From Bacillota bacterium (GTDB taxonomy: Bacteria > Bacillota > Clostridia > Acetivibrionales > DTU013), in the NCBI GenBank assembly GCA_023426125.1, contig JAFABI010000057.1, positions 1 through 29,628 on the forward strand: a stretch of 29,628 nucleotides of DNA. Reading direction: 5' to 3'. The notes beneath the pieces are model-generated. The model worked only from the letters and a program-made list of their open reading frames with translations. It had not been told where the DNA came from and did no database searches. Of this stretch, positions 29,484-29,628 are shown in pieces; the stretch's first letter is position 1; each line of letters opens with the position of its first letter. The translations under genes and the position numbers were made by a program.

Positions 29484-29628
29484 TGAGAATCAAGTAAGGA
29501 TACACGGCAAAATCATGAACAACATCTCCTAATTAAGAAAATCATAAGATTTTTTTAAAATACACCATTTCAGTGTAATATTTGATAAGATTTTATAAAA
29601 AGAAATGCATCCCGGCATTAAAAAGATC

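Overview
This window looks like a chromosomal segment of an anaerobic Clostridia-type Firmicute. The evidence is the Gram-positive lipoprotein signals, strong AGGAGG-type ribosome sites, YesM/YesN and Lpl-type sugar-import genes, a purine gene (guaA), an ECF sigma/ABC module and moderate base composition. I cannot name a genus. About 15 protein genes are well supported. No rRNA, tRNA, CRISPR array or transposase gene was found.

Layout. (1) 1-432 is non-coding. It holds three tandem 98-bp repeat units followed by a nested palindrome. (2) 433-10501 carries a patatin-like lipid hydrolase and a giant 2915-residue cyclic beta-1,2-glucan synthase (GT84, cyclisation domain, GH94). (3) 10502-10858 is non-coding and has an inverted copy of the same repeat core. 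(4) 10859-11865, minus strand, has a small lipoprotein gene and a cysteine-rich protein gene behind a good promoter. (5) 11962-12086 is a MITE-like palindromic element. (6) 12198-14497 encodes a VOC/glyoxalase-fold protein and an ABC exporter with fused ATPase. (7) 14943-18464 is an Lpl-type sugar importer (two permeases, then a lipoprotein binding protein), ending in a strong terminator. (8) 18661-22106 is an overlapping YesM/YesN-type two-component pair that probably controls that importer. (9) 22197-23732 is guaA with a near-consensus promoter. (10) 23808-24297, minus strand, holds a mini-ORF and a small unknown gene that appears frameshifted. (11) 24493-27744 is an overlapping run: ECF sigma factor, six-helix membrane protein, ABC ATPase and ABC-2 permease. 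(12) 27766-29418, minus strand, has a DUF4097-like lipoprotein and a TetR regulator. Each of these two has an identical 15-bp palindromic operator in front of it.

The glucan synthase would polymerise UDP-glucose at the membrane. The exporter 2.2 kb downstream is a candidate partner, by analogy with proteobacterial NdvB/NdvA; this is inference. The Lpl importer and YesMN pair form a typical sense-and-import unit for an unidentified saccharide. The ECF/ABC/DUF4097/TetR block looks like an envelope-stress or peptide-detoxification module. It also seems more AT-rich than the glucan region, by eye only.

The observations most worth checking are the exact 98-bp tandem array and its dispersed inverted core, the frame break in the small gene near 24.05 kb, the twin TetR operators, the arginine-rich 26-codon ORF between the permeases, and the synthase-exporter pairing.
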